A DNA stretch of 64,000 nucleotides, taken from NCBI RefSeq assembly GCF_009865135.1, contig NZ_WWGH01000001.1:3410001-3474000 (forward strand), given 5' to 3'. Positions 32,447 through 42,100 of the stretch are shown one piece after another. The notes beneath the pieces are model-generated. The model saw nothing but the letters and a program-made list of their open reading frames with translations. It ran no database searches and was not told the DNA's origin. Numbering within the stretch: the first letter of the stretch is position 1; every line of letters begins with the position of its first letter. Made by a program: the position numbers and the translations under genes. The DNA is from Streptomyces sp. SID8374. GTDB lineage: Bacteria; Actinomycetota; Actinomycetes; Streptomycetales; Streptomycetaceae.

Positions 32447-32475
32447 TGGCCGGAACCGGCTGCCGTATCCGGCCA
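32447..32475. repeat. Operator-like 29-bp repeat, copy 2
   Basis: Starts TGGCCGGAACCGGCTGCCG and ends TCCGGCCA. The outer 8 bases form a perfect inverted repeat around a 13-nt centre. Confidence 0.7.
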
Positions 32476-32501
32476 TCCCCTCCGGCTCTGCGCCTATGTG
32501 T

Positions 32502-33128
32502 TCACGGGCGGGCGGCGAGCTGCGCGCGGAGGGCGGCGTTCTCCTCCTCCAGCCGCGCCAGGCGCTCATGGAGCGGCGCCAGGGCCTCGGAGACCTCGCG
32601 CTGGCTGAAGCGCGGGGTGATGTGGTTGGGGCAGTTCCAGGCGTACGCCTCCACCCGGATGATCATGATCTGTTCGACCCTGCCCTCGGTCCGCGGCGAC
32701 TCCAGGCGCTCGGCGAGTTCGAGGTCGTCGTCGACCGGTACGGCGGTGGCGTGGCCGTACAGCTTGAGGCGGGCCTGCCGGGCGTGGTCGATGAAGAAGA
32801 GGGCGACCCGGTCGTCGCCGCGTACGTTGCCGGTGGTGACGTACTGCCGGTTGCCCCGGACGTCCAGCAGGCCGAGCGTGTACTCGTCCAGGACGTGGAC
32901 GAACCCCGGCGGGCCGCCCTTGAACTGGATGTACGGCCACCCGGTCTCGCCCACGCTGGCGAAGAGGAACCCGTCGAGGCCGCGGATGAAGTCGGCCGAC
33001 CGCGCGTCGAGGGGCTGGGGCTCCTCGACCTGCTCCCGCAGCCGCCGGCCGGCCGCCTTGGCGCTGCCCATCTCCTCCTGGACCTGACGTACCGCCGTGG
33101 TCTGCGCGAGTTGGTTGAAGCGGCTCAT
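32502..33128 (-). CDS. Pyridoxamine-phosphate-oxidase-like flavin/heme-fold protein
   Basis: 208 residues. GFLFASVGETGWPYIQFKGGPPGFV, then VTTGNVRGDDRVALFFIDHARQARLKLYGHA, is the split-barrel pattern of PNPOx-like FMN-binding proteins. A C-terminal coiled coil (LHERLARLEEENAALRAQL) is unusual and could mediate dimers. Its ATG overlaps the stop of the LuxR gene. It may be a flavin reductase supplying electrons to the diiron oxygenase, or a detoxifying enzyme. The role is inferred from position only. Confidence 0.8.
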   Translation of the reverse strand: MSRFNQLAQTTAVRQVQEEMGSAKAAGRRLREQVEEPQPLDARSADFIRGLDGFLFASVGETGWPYIQFKGGPPGFVHVLDEYTLGLLDVRGNRQYVTTGNVRGDDRVALFFIDHARQARLKLYGHATAVPVDDDLELAERLESPRTEGRVEQIMIIRVEAYAWNCPNHITPRFSQREVSEALAPLHERLARLEEENAALRAQLAARP

Positions 33129-34174
33129 GCGGCACTCCTCAGGGCCAGGTCGACCAGGCCGGTGCGGGCGGCCAGCACGCCGGCCTGGAAGCGGCTGCTG
33201 GCGGAGAGGTCCTGCATGATCGTGGCCACATGGCGGCGGAGGGTGCGCTCGGACATGCCCACCCGGCGGGCGATGACCTCGTCCTTGGCGCCGGAGGCCA
33301 GCAGCGAGAGCAGGGTCGCCTTCAGCTCCTCCATCGTCCCGGCGTAGCCCGCCGCACCGGAGTCGAAGTCGACGGCGGACTCCCAGATCCGGGCGTGCAG
33401 CCCGGCCAGGAAGGCCGCGACCGTACTCTCGTAGACGACGGCGATCTCACCGTTCTCACCGTTGTCGCCGTTGTTGCCGGAGGGGATGAAGGCGGTCTTC
33501 CGGTCGAAGACCAGGAAGCGGTCGCTGACCTCCTTGGTGGTGCGCACCTGGCCGCCCGCGGGCAGCAGTTCGCCGAGGTGCGCGCGGGTGCCGGAGTCGC
33601 CGCGCGCGGTGTGGGGGTAGAGGATCCGGCCCCGCGCGCCGCGCCGCAGTGCCTCCACCACCAGCGGCCGGGCCAGGCGCAGTTCACTGGTCTCGCGGGC
33701 CACACAGGGCTGCATGACCAGGACCTCGGTGGTGCAGCTCTGCGCGGCCTCCAGCAGCCGCAACTCGATCTCCTCCTGGTCGCCGGTGATCACCACCGGC
33801 TCGGCGCGCGTTCTGGCCTGCTTCTCGAACGCGGCCACGAACGAGCTCAACTGCCCTTTGAACCCCGCGAGTCGGTGTCGGCTGTCAAGGATCTCCCGCT
33901 CCAGCGGGACCAGCAGCTCCATCTGGGCCGCCTCCGGGCTGACCGCCACCAGCCGTTCCGTACCGCCACCCTCCGCCGGTTTGACCAGCCGCAGTTCGCG
34001 CAGCACTCCTACCGCCTGCTCGGTCCGTTCCGGCGGGACGCCCAGCTCCTCGGCGATCCGATGCGGGTCGAACTCGCCTCTGCCGATGGCCCGTTCGTAG
34101 AACGCGACCACGAACTCGTCCATCTCTGCTGTCTGCCGGTCTCCCTGACGTGGGGCCTGTGCCGCGAAGTGCAT
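33125..34174 (-). CDS. LuxR-family transcriptional regulator with TrmB-like N-terminal region
   Basis: 349 residues. The C-terminus is a LuxR-type HTH (LLASGAKDEVIARRVGMSERTLRRHV). The N-terminus resembles a winged helix (ELGVPPERTEQAVGVLRELRLVK) followed by a region (residues 130-290) like the PLD-like sensor part of TrmB-type regulators. No receiver domain is present, so it is not a classical response regulator. It is coupled by ATGA to the flavin-fold gene and lies upstream of the main operon, hence a likely pathway-specific regulator of the duplicated operator sites. Confidence 0.8.
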   Translation of the reverse strand: MHFAAQAPRQGDRQTAEMDEFVVAFYERAIGRGEFDPHRIAEELGVPPERTEQAVGVLRELRLVKPAEGGGTERLVAVSPEAAQMELLVPLEREILDSRHRLAGFKGQLSSFVAAFEKQARTRAEPVVITGDQEEIELRLLEAAQSCTTEVLVMQPCVARETSELRLARPLVVEALRRGARGRILYPHTARGDSGTRAHLGELLPAGGQVRTTKEVSDRFLVFDRKTAFIPSGNNGDNGENGEIAVVYESTVAAFLAGLHARIWESAVDFDSGAAGYAGTMEELKATLLSLLASGAKDEVIARRVGMSERTLRRHVATIMQDLSASSRFQAGVLAARTGLVDLALRSAA

Positions 34175-34597
34175 CGTTACCTCATTCTGAGCGCGCGGAT
34201 GATGGTGGCCTGGCCGAAGGAGAGGGGTCCGGAACGCGCCCCGTGCGGACGGTGGCGCAGGCCACCGACGAGCTGTGGCAACACGTCACCTCAGGAGTCG
34301 GCACGGGGACTTGCGGTGCGGTGCGGTGCGGTTCGGTGCGGCCACAGTACGGTCCCCGGCTGGTCGGTCTCCTACAGCCGGACCAGAGGCGCGGAAGCAC
34401 CCCGGAAGCCCGGCCCAGGCCGAACACACCCCCTACGGCCTGGAGTTATCCCTCCAGCCGCCGACCGCGCCCCGGGCACCGGCAGAACTGGTCCAACTGC
34501 CGGAGTAGTTGTCCTGCCGCCGGTCCGGCGGCAGGACAAGATCGGCTCTCGGCCAGGCCGGAACCCGGCCCCTCGACGGCAGGCGGAGGCCCGGCGT
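34175..34597. other. Intergenic region with a short GGTGC-type tandem repeat
   Basis: About 420 bases between the LuxR start and the SARP stop. It contains repeats of GTGCG/GTTCG (34315-34340), a promoter presumably for the LuxR gene, and the strong hairpin listed separately. I see no gene. Confidence 0.5.
34509..34539 (-). terminator. Strong hairpin behind the SARP gene
   Basis: Perfect 13-bp stem TTGTCCTGCCGCC / GGCGGCAGGACAA with loop GGTCC, about 60 bp beyond the SARP stop codon. Probably the transcription terminator of the regulator gene. Confidence 0.7.
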
Positions 34598-37312
34598 TCA
34601 GCGGATCAGCCCCAGGCCGGTGACGCCCTCGACGGGCCCCGCCGCACCCCCGCGCCGGGCGAGTCCACGGGCCAGGGGGTCGCGGCCGCTCTCCCGGTGC
34701 GCGGCCCCGATGCGGCGCAGCGCCAGAGCCTGCCCGTCGGCCCAGTCGGCCTGCCGAGCCAGCTCCACCACGCTGCCGAACAGCTCCACGGCCCGCGTCC
34801 GGTCCGCCAGCAGCCAGTGGCACTCGGCGCGCCGCAGCTGGGCGGCGGCCTGGGCCCGCAGCTCGCCGTCCGCGACGGCGGCGAACAGGCCGGCGGTCGC
34901 GACCTCCAGGCACTCGCCCGTGTACATCCCCACCGAGAGGAAGCTGTGCAGGCTCTCCGCCAGCCGCCAGGCGATCGCGCTGAAGCCCGATCCGGAGGCC
35001 TGGCGGACGGCGCCGGACAGGCTCTCCCGCTCGCTTTCCAGCCACTCCGAGGCCTCGCCGTGGTCCGAGAAGACCAGCGCTGCCGAGGGCGGCGCCTGGG
35101 CGGACGGGCCGGGCGCGGGCTCCGCCGGGTAGAGGAGCCGGGCCGCCGCGTCGGCGTGGTGGAGGTACCACTCGAAGAGCCGCTGCCGGGCGGCGCGCGC
35201 CTCCTCCGCCCCGGCCAGCTCACGGGCGTACGAGCGCAGCAGGTCGTGCAGACCGAAGCGGCCCGCCGCGCGTTCCCGTACGAGATGGGCGTCGGTCAGG
35301 GTCACCAGCAGTTCGGCCGCCGCCGCCGATGTGGTGTCCGCCAGGGCGGCGGCGCCGTTCACGGAGACGTCAGGGCCCGGCATGAGGCCCAGGAGCCGGA
35401 ACATCCGGCGGGCCCCGGCCGGGAGCGCGAGGTAGGAGAGGTCGAAGGCGGCCCGGACCGTGGAGCGCCGGTCGCCTTCGATGCGGAGCCGGCTGAGCAT
35501 GTCGTCACCGGCCAGCTCCGCGCAGTAGGAGGCGATGCCCGTGTCCCGGGCCACCAGGTTGGCCCCGGCGATCCGGATGGCCAGCGGCAGGCCGCCGCAG
35601 ACCTCCACGAGTCTTCGGGCCGCCTCCTCGTCCGCCGTGGCGACGCACTCGCCGATGATGCTGCCCAGCAGCCGTCGGGCCTCGTCCGGGTCCAGGACGT
35701 CCAGCGCGAGCTGGCGGGCGCCGTCGCTCACTACCAGACCGGCGAGGCGGCTGCGGCTGGTGATCACCACGCCGCAGCCCCGGGCGCCCGGGATGAGCGG
35801 CCGGACCTGTTCGGCGTCGCGCGCGTTGTCCAGGACGATCAGCATCTGCTTGTCGGCGAGCAGGGTCCGGTACAGCGCCGCGGCCTCGTCCTCGTCCGCG
35901 GGCAGCTGGTCGGGCGGCGCGCCCAGGGCCCGGAGGAACTGCGCCAGTACGTCGCCGGGGCGCAGCGTCGGCAGCGGGGAGTGGCCGCGCAGATCGACGA
36001 AGAGCTGGCCGTCCGCGAAGTGCGCGCGCCGCGTGTGCGCCCAGTGCTTGGCGAGGGCGGTCTTGCCGACGCCGGGCGCGCCGACGACCGCCACCACGTG
36101 CGCGCGCTCGCCCGGGTCGGGCGAGAGGAGGGCGTCCAGGTCCCGCAGCTGCCGCCGCCGCCCGACGTAGGAGCCTGCCATGGAGGGGAGTTGGGCCGGG
36201 AGCGGGCCTGCGGGCGCCGGGCGGCCGGGCGGTGCGGGGCGGTCCGGGCGCTGGGCGAGGGGCAGTTGCTGGCGCAGCACCCGCAGGTGGGCGTCGCGGA
36301 CCTCGGCGCTGGGGGCGATGCCGAGCTCCTTGTCCAGCCGGTCGCGCAGCCGGCTGAAGACGTTGAGCGCGGCGGCCTGCTCCCCGCAGCTGCCGAGGGT
36401 GAGGATCAGCCGGGCGTGCAGGCCCTCGTGGAGCGGCTCGGCGTTCACCATGGACCAGAGCAGCGGGACGGCCTCCTCGGGCCGGCGCAGCAGCAGCGCG
36501 GTGTCGGCGTGCAGCAGCACCGCCTTGACCCGCCGCTCGTTGGCGACCACCGCGGCCGGGTGCTGCCGCAGCACCGGGTCCGCGTCCGCGAGCACCGGCC
36601 CCCGCCACCACCGCAGGGCCTGCGTCAGCGACTCGTACGCGGCCCCCGGGTCCGGCGCCCGGTGCAGACGCTCCGCCTGGGCCAGCAACTCGTCGAAGTG
36701 GCCGAGGTCGATCTGGCTCCGGGACGCCTGGAGCAGATAGCCGGTGGGGGTCCGGGCGACGGTGGGCGTCGGCGCGGTCCGCGGTCCGCCGCCCGGGTCC
36801 AGGAGCCGGCGGACCTGGCTGACGTAGGTGTGGACCAGGCTCTGGTGGGAGCTGGGCGGCCCGGACGGCCAGAGGGTGTCGGTGATCTCCCGCTGGGTGG
36901 AGGGCTCGGGGTGCTTGAGCGCGAGCAGCCCGAGCAGCCGCCGCAGCATCGGGCTGGAGACCGGGACGGGGGTCTGCCCGCGCTGGAGGGCGAGCGGCCC
37001 GAGGATCAGCAGCCGGGGCCGCCCGGCGCCGCGCGGTGGTCCGGTACGGGTGGTGGCCAGCAGGTCCGCCAGCTCACCGCCGCTCAACTCCAGGACTTCC
37101 GCCAGGCGTTGAAGGGTACGGGCCTGCGGCCGCTGGACCCGCCCGCGCTCTATGTCACGGAGCGCCCGGGTACTGATCCCGGCCCGTAACGCGGCCACCT
37201 CCTGACTCAGCCCGGCCCGCCTGCGGAACGCCTGGAGCCGTGGCCCGAACGAACACTGCTCGCCATCCGGACCTCCCCGGGACAGCCCCGCGGCCGACAT
37301 CCTCTCTGACAT
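34598..37312 (-). CDS. SARP/AfsR-type regulator with an extra N-terminal XRE helix-turn-helix
   Basis: 904 residues. Residues 24-84 are an XRE-type HTH (LSQEVAALRAGISTRALRDIE), which ordinary SARPs lack. Residues 98-190 are an OmpR-like winged helix, with a BTAD domain to about 345 (QIDLGHFDELLAQAERLH). An NB-ARC NTPase follows, with Walker A VVGAPGVGKTALAK near 405-418 and IVLDNARD. Helical TPR-like repeats end the protein. SARPs activate antibiotic clusters, so this is the likely master activator of the 22-34 kb genes. The C-terminal repeat part is shorter than in AfsR; a related TPR-like fragment lies at 37.5-37.8 kb. Confidence 0.88.
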   Translation of the reverse strand: MSERMSAAGLSRGGPDGEQCSFGPRLQAFRRRAGLSQEVAALRAGISTRALRDIERGRVQRPQARTLQRLAEVLELSGGELADLLATTRTGPPRGAGRPRLLILGPLALQRGQTPVPVSSPMLRRLLGLLALKHPEPSTQREITDTLWPSGPPSSHQSLVHTYVSQVRRLLDPGGGPRTAPTPTVARTPTGYLLQASRSQIDLGHFDELLAQAERLHRAPDPGAAYESLTQALRWWRGPVLADADPVLRQHPAAVVANERRVKAVLLHADTALLLRRPEEAVPLLWSMVNAEPLHEGLHARLILTLGSCGEQAAALNVFSRLRDRLDKELGIAPSAEVRDAHLRVLRQQLPLAQRPDRPAPPGRPAPAGPLPAQLPSMAGSYVGRRRQLRDLDALLSPDPGERAHVVAVVGAPGVGKTALAKHWAHTRRAHFADGQLFVDLRGHSPLPTLRPGDVLAQFLRALGAPPDQLPADEDEAAALYRTLLADKQMLIVLDNARDAEQVRPLIPGARGCGVVITSRSRLAGLVVSDGARQLALDVLDPDEARRLLGSIIGECVATADEEAARRLVEVCGGLPLAIRIAGANLVARDTGIASYCAELAGDDMLSRLRIEGDRRSTVRAAFDLSYLALPAGARRMFRLLGLMPGPDVSVNGAAALADTTSAAAAELLVTLTDAHLVRERAAGRFGLHDLLRSYARELAGAEEARAARQRLFEWYLHHADAAARLLYPAEPAPGPSAQAPPSAALVFSDHGEASEWLESERESLSGAVRQASGSGFSAIAWRLAESLHSFLSVGMYTGECLEVATAGLFAAVADGELRAQAAAQLRRAECHWLLADRTRAVELFGSVVELARQADWADGQALALRRIGAAHRESGRDPLARGLARRGGAAGPVEGVTGLGLIR

Positions 37313-37464
37313 GGCATCCCCCTCGTCCGATGACCCCCCCTGTCGGTCACGACCGGCGGCGGCATTGCGGGCCGTGCACGGCCGACTTCGCAGAGGCTTC
37401 GTCGCGGATCAGTTTGGACTAGACCAATGGGTCAGGCAAGGGGACATCCGGGGGGCGGACGGGG

Positions 37465-37812
37465 GTGGGCGAAAGCGGTCGGGACGGCTGGTCCGGAGGG
37501 GACCGGCTCAATTCGACGGGTTCGGTCTGGTCGGGCCTCGGCATGGCCTGCCGGGACCTGGGCCGGCTGCACGAGGCCGCCGTCCACCGAGAGCTCAGGC
37601 ATATGGACCGGGCGCTCCACGCCGTCGCACAGGCCCCCGCCCTGGCCCGCGAGACAAGGTTCAGGCGCGCTGCGGCGGACAGCCTCCTGCGCCTCTCCCC
37701 CACCCACCAGCAGATGGGCCACCCCGACGCGGCGCGCACCCACGCCGAGCTGATGGAACAAGCAGGCACAGAGGATCTTCTCGGCCATGGGCCTGCGACC
37801 GAGGGCTGGTGA
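37465..37812 (+). pseudogene. TPR-like fragment, possible remnant of a SARP C-terminus
   Basis: An open plus-strand frame codes GLGMACRDLGRLHEAAVHRE and, later, LSPTHQQMGHPDAARTHAEL, which resemble successive TPR units of AfsR/SARP tails. There is no N-terminal domain, no good ribosome-binding site, and the frame ends just before holB. A leftover of a duplicated regulator is the simplest reading; a short real protein is possible. Confidence 0.35.
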
Positions 37813-37821
37813 CGATCAAGC

Positions 37822-39027
37822 TCAGCCCGCTCTCAGCGACATCGTCATCGCCTCCACCGCCAGCAGCGGCGCCACATTGCGGTCCATCGCCTGGCGGCAC
37901 GCGATCACCGCCTCGATCCTGCGCAGCGTCTGCGCGGGCGTCGAGGACTGCGCGATCCGGTCCAGCGAGTCCTGCACGTCCACATTGGCGATGGCGATCC
38001 GCGAACCGAGCTGGAGCGCCAGCACATCGCGGTAGAAGCCGGTGAGCTCGGTGAGCGCCAGGTCCAGGCTGTCGCGCTGCGTCCGGGTCTTGCGGCGCTT
38101 CTGCTTGTCCTCCAGCTCCTTCATCGCCCCCGCCGTGCCGCGTGGCATCCGGCCGCCCGCCACTCCGCCGAGCGCCGCCTTCAGGTCCTCGGTCTCCTTG
38201 ACGTCCACCTCCTCCGCCATCTGCTTGGCGTCGTCGGTGGCCGTGTCGATCAGCTCCTGGGCCGCCTTGAGGCAGCCGCCCACATCCGCGACCCGCAGCG
38301 GAACCTTGAGCACCGCCGCCCGTCGCGCCCGCGCCCGCTCGTCGGTGGCCAGGCGGCGCGCCCGGCCGATGTGCCCCTGGGTGGCCCGCGCCGCCGCATG
38401 CGCGCGCTCGGGGTCGACCCCGTCCCGGCGGATCAGGACGTCCGCCACCGCCTCCACCGGCGGGGTGCCGAGGGTGAGGTGGCGGCAGCGCGAGCGGATC
38501 GTGGGGAGGACGTCTTCGAGCGACGGGGCGCACAGCATCCACACCGTGCGCGGCGCCGGCTCCTCGACCGCCTTCAGCAGCACGTTGCCCGCGCCCTCGG
38601 TGAGCCGGTCGGCGTCCTCCATGACGATGACCTGCCAGCGGCCGACCGCCGGGGAGAGCTGGGCGCGGCGGACCAGGTCGCGGGTCTCCTTCACACCGAT
38701 GGAGAGCAGGTCCGTACGGATCACCTGGACGTCGGCGTGCGTACCGATCAGGCTCGTGTGGCAGCCGTCGCAGAACCCGCAGCCGGGCTCCCCGCCCAGC
38801 GCCCGGTCCGGGCTGGTGCACTGGAGCGCGGCGGCGAAGGCGCGGGCGGCGGTGGACCGTCCGGAACCCGGCGGTCCGGTGAACAGCCAGGCGTGGGTCA
38901 TCTTCGAGCCCTGCTCCAGCGGCTCACCGTCGGAGACGGCCGTGACCAGTGCGTCGGCGTCCTTGGCGGCAGCGGCGAGCTGTTCCCTCACCCGGTCCTG
39001 TCCGACCAGGTCGTCCCATACGGTCAT
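37822..39027 (-). CDS. holB: DNA polymerase III subunit delta'
   Basis: 401 residues, AAA+ clamp-loader subunit. The P-loop is modified to GPPGSGRST (Arg57 instead of Lys), as is usual for delta', which does not hydrolyse ATP. The zinc module CGFCDGCH and sensor-1 region EPAPRTVWMLCAPSLEDVLPTIRSRC are present. It loads the beta clamp together with tau/gamma and delta. It follows tmk on the same strand as in other Streptomyces. This is the first core gene right of the biosynthetic cluster. Confidence 0.95.
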   Translation of the reverse strand: MTVWDDLVGQDRVREQLAAAAKDADALVTAVSDGEPLEQGSKMTHAWLFTGPPGSGRSTAARAFAAALQCTSPDRALGGEPGCGFCDGCHTSLIGTHADVQVIRTDLLSIGVKETRDLVRRAQLSPAVGRWQVIVMEDADRLTEGAGNVLLKAVEEPAPRTVWMLCAPSLEDVLPTIRSRCRHLTLGTPPVEAVADVLIRRDGVDPERAHAAARATQGHIGRARRLATDERARARRAAVLKVPLRVADVGGCLKAAQELIDTATDDAKQMAEEVDVKETEDLKAALGGVAGGRMPRGTAGAMKELEDKQKRRKTRTQRDSLDLALTELTGFYRDVLALQLGSRIAIANVDVQDSLDRIAQSSTPAQTLRRIEAVIACRQAMDRNVAPLLAVEAMTMSLRAG

Positions 39028-39199
39028 CGGTCACCGCCCTTCCCATCGTGGGGTTCCATGCCGGGTCCGATCCATGCCCGATCCCATGCCGGATCGCATG
39101 CCCCATCCCCTGTCGGACTCCATTGTGGGGGACGCCACTGACAAGTCCGGCCCGCCCACCCCTCAGGGGCGGACGGGCCGGACTCCGGACACCTACAGG
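39028..39199 (-). terminator. Short intergenic region with terminator hairpin and degenerate ATGCC repeats
   Basis: AGTCCGGCCCG (39144-39154) pairs with CGGGCCGGACT (39174-39184), with a partly paired interior. This is the likely terminator of the tmk transcript. Between 39055 and 39110 the motif GATCCCATGCC recurs three to four times in degenerate form; its meaning is unknown. Confidence 0.65.
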
Positions 39200-42100
39200 T
39201 CAGCCGCGCGGGCGACGTCCCCGGCCCGTGGGGCCCTCGTCGTCGTGCCCGCCGAGCAGCTCGTCCGCCAGCGTCGGCAGATCGTCCAGCGGGGTCTCCT
39301 CGGCCCAGTCCGGACGGGGGCGCTTGCGACGGGAGCGGGACTCGTCGGCCCGGCCCGCGGCCTGCGGGTCCTCGATCTGCGGCAGTTCCCGCGTGCGCTC
39401 GTTCTCGCTCTCCGCCGGCGGGGTCGCCGGGCCCTCGTCCCGGAAGTAGCCCTTGGGCACCCGGTCGGAGGGCTGGTCCCCCCGTACGGGCGGCAGCACG
39501 GCCGTCTCATCGGCGGCCCGAGCGTCGCGGGCGTCCCGGGCCTCACGGCTGTCCCGAGCACCGCGAGCATCACGGCTGTCCCGGCCGTCGCGCGCCTCAC
39601 GCCCCGGCCGCTCGTCCGTGATCCGCGGCAGCATCGCCGTCTCATCGTCCCCGGAACCCGAACCCGAACCGGAACGCGAACCCGAGCCCGACCCCGAAGC
39701 AGAGCCCGAACCCGGCCCCTCCTCCGGACGCGCCGCAGGCACCGGCTGTGTGATCTCGTTCGGGTTCACGATCGGCGTGGGCACCGTGAGCTCGTTCTCC
39801 GGAACGGTCGGCCCGTGCCCCTCCGACCGCGAGGACGCCTCAGAACGGGAGGCACGGGAAGCGGCCTCCGCGCGCTCCGCCTCGGCCCGAGCCGCCTCCG
39901 TACGAGCGGCCGCCTCGGCCTCAGCGCGCCGACGGGCTTCCTCGGCCCGGACCAGCGCCTCCTCGGCCTTCCGCTGCTTCTCCAGCCGGAGCGCCTCGGC
40001 CTCCTTGCGGAGCCGCGCCTCCTCCTCGGCCTGCTTGCGGAGGCGTTCCTGCTCGGCCTCGCGGGCCCGCTCCTCGGCCTCCAGCCGGCGGCGGTCCTCC
40101 TCGGCCCGGCGGCGGGCCTCCTCGGCGCGCTGCCGGGCCTCCTCCGCCTGGCGCTCGGCCTCGCGCTGCCGCGCCTCCTCCAGCTCGCGCTGCTTGCGCT
40201 CCTCCTCCTCGGCGCGCAGCCGGGCCAGCTGCTCCTGGCGCTCCTTCTCCAGGCGCTCCCCCTCGGCCTTGCGGGCGGCCTCTTCCTCCGCCTTGCGCCG
40301 CGCCTCTTCCTCGGCCTTGCGGCGGGCCTCCTCGATGGCCTGGATCTCGGCCTCGGAGAGCGGAAGGAGCCGGTCGAGGCGGTGACGTACGACCGTGGTG
40401 ATCGCCTCGGGCTCCTGCCCGGCGTCCACCACCAGGTAGCGCGTCGGGTCGGCGGCGGCCAGGGTCAGGAACCCGGACCGTACGCGCTCGTGGAACTCCG
40501 CCGGCTCCGACTCCAGCCGGTCCGGCGCCTCCGTGAACCGCTCGCGCGCGGTCTGCGGGTCGACGTCCAGCAGCACCGTCAGATGCGGTACGAGGCCGCT
40601 CGTCGCCCACCGTGAGATCCGGGCGATCTCGGTCGGGGCCAGGTCCCGGCCCGCGCCCTGGTAGGCGACGGAGGAGTCGATGTAGCGGTCGGAGATGACG
40701 ATCGCGCCGCGCTCCAGCGCCGGGCGGACCACGGAGTCGACGTGCTCGGCGCGGTCGGCGGCGTACAGCAGCGCCTCGGCGCGGTTGGAGAGTCCGGCGG
40801 AGGAGACGTCCAGCAGGATCGACCGCAGCCGCTTGCCGACCGGGGTGGCCCCGGGCTCGCGGGTCACGACGACCTCGTGGCCCTTGGCACGGATCCAGTC
40901 GGCCAGCGCCTCGACCTGGGTGGACTTGCCCGCTCCGTCGCCGCCCTCCAGGGCGAGGAAGAAGCCGGTGGTGGCGGGGGCCACGGCCGGGTCGCCGCCG
41001 CGCAGCGCCTCGCGCAGGTCGCGGCGGAGCGGTACGCCCGCCCGGTCGTCCGTCTTGGCGAGGACGATCGCGGCGACGGGCAGCAGCAGCGCCCCGATCA
41101 GCATCAGCGTGTAGGCGGCGCCGCCGTGGTCGAAGACGAAGTCGCCGCCGCCCAGCCGGTGCTGCCCGATCGCTGCGGCGAGCAGCGGGCCCGCGACCGC
41201 GCCGAGCGCGACGAGCACCCGGACGAGGGCCTGGAGGTGCTCGGTGGTCCGGGCCTGCCGGGCCGCCTCGGTCTCCTGGTCGATGATGGCGTGCCCGATG
41301 TTGGCGGCGACCCCGGCGGCGTAACCGGCCAGGAGCGCGATCGCGAGCCCGGTGGCGGTGTCCGGCACCAGGCCGAGCGCCAGGAGCGCGAGGCCGGTGA
41401 CGGTGGTGGCCAGCGCGAGCAGGCGGCGCCGCGACAGGGCGGGCAGCACCTTCTGCGCCGTACGGATGCCGAGGGCGGTGCCGCCGGTCAGCGCCAGGAT
41501 CAGCAGCGCGAACGTGACGGGTCCGCCGCCCAGGTCGTAGGCGTGCAGGACGGACACGGCGGCGGCCGCCGCGATCGCCCCGGCGACGGCCGCGCAGGCG
41601 GCGACGACCAGCGGCAGGGCGCCGGTGCGGCCCTTGTCGGGGCCGCTTCCGGTGGTGGGGCGGCGCAGGCCTTCCAGGGGCGAGCGCGGCCGGGGGGTCT
41701 GGGTGTCGGGCAGTTCGAGGAAGTACAGGGTCGAGATGGAGGCCGAGAACAGACCGGCCGCGACATACGAACCCAGGGCCGCCTGGTGGAAGGAGAACCA
41801 CTCCAGGCCGGTGCCGAGGAGGTTGCCGATCAGCGTGGCGACCAGCAGCACCACCGCGGCGGCGGGGACGGCCAGGAAGTTCGTACGGAGCGACAGCCTG
41901 CGCAGGGCGTCGAGATGGTCGGGGAGCGGACGTACGGCCGCGCCTTCGATGGGCGGGGCGGGCAGCAGCGCCGGGGCGGCGCTCTCCTTGGCCACCGCCC
42001 ACAGGCGCTCACCGGCACCGGTCACGAAGACGGTGATGAGGATCATCATGAGCGCCTTGTCCGGCACCCAGTCGATCCACAGCGGGGCGATGATCAGCAG

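Larger units (their letters stand above)
32298..32501 (-). promoter_or_regulatory. Promoter region of the biosynthetic operon with duplicated operator-like sites
   Basis: The only sizeable gap before the oxygenase gene. It contains a 29-bp sequence twice (32371-32399 and 32447-32475, 26 of 29 bases identical, 76 bp apart) and an extra half-site TCCGGCCATGG (32351-32361). Copy 2 starts with TGGCCGGA and ends with TCCGGCCA, an 8-bp inverted repeat. The sites are good candidates for binding by the LuxR-type or SARP regulator encoded just upstream. They could also fold as hairpins ending the transcript of the flavin-fold gene. Confidence 0.55.

Noticed and set aside
33230..37189. 1319-codon plus-strand open frame opposite the LuxR and SARP genes
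   Set aside because: Both minus-strand genes have complete domain sets; the antisense translation is repetitive and has no recognisable fold.
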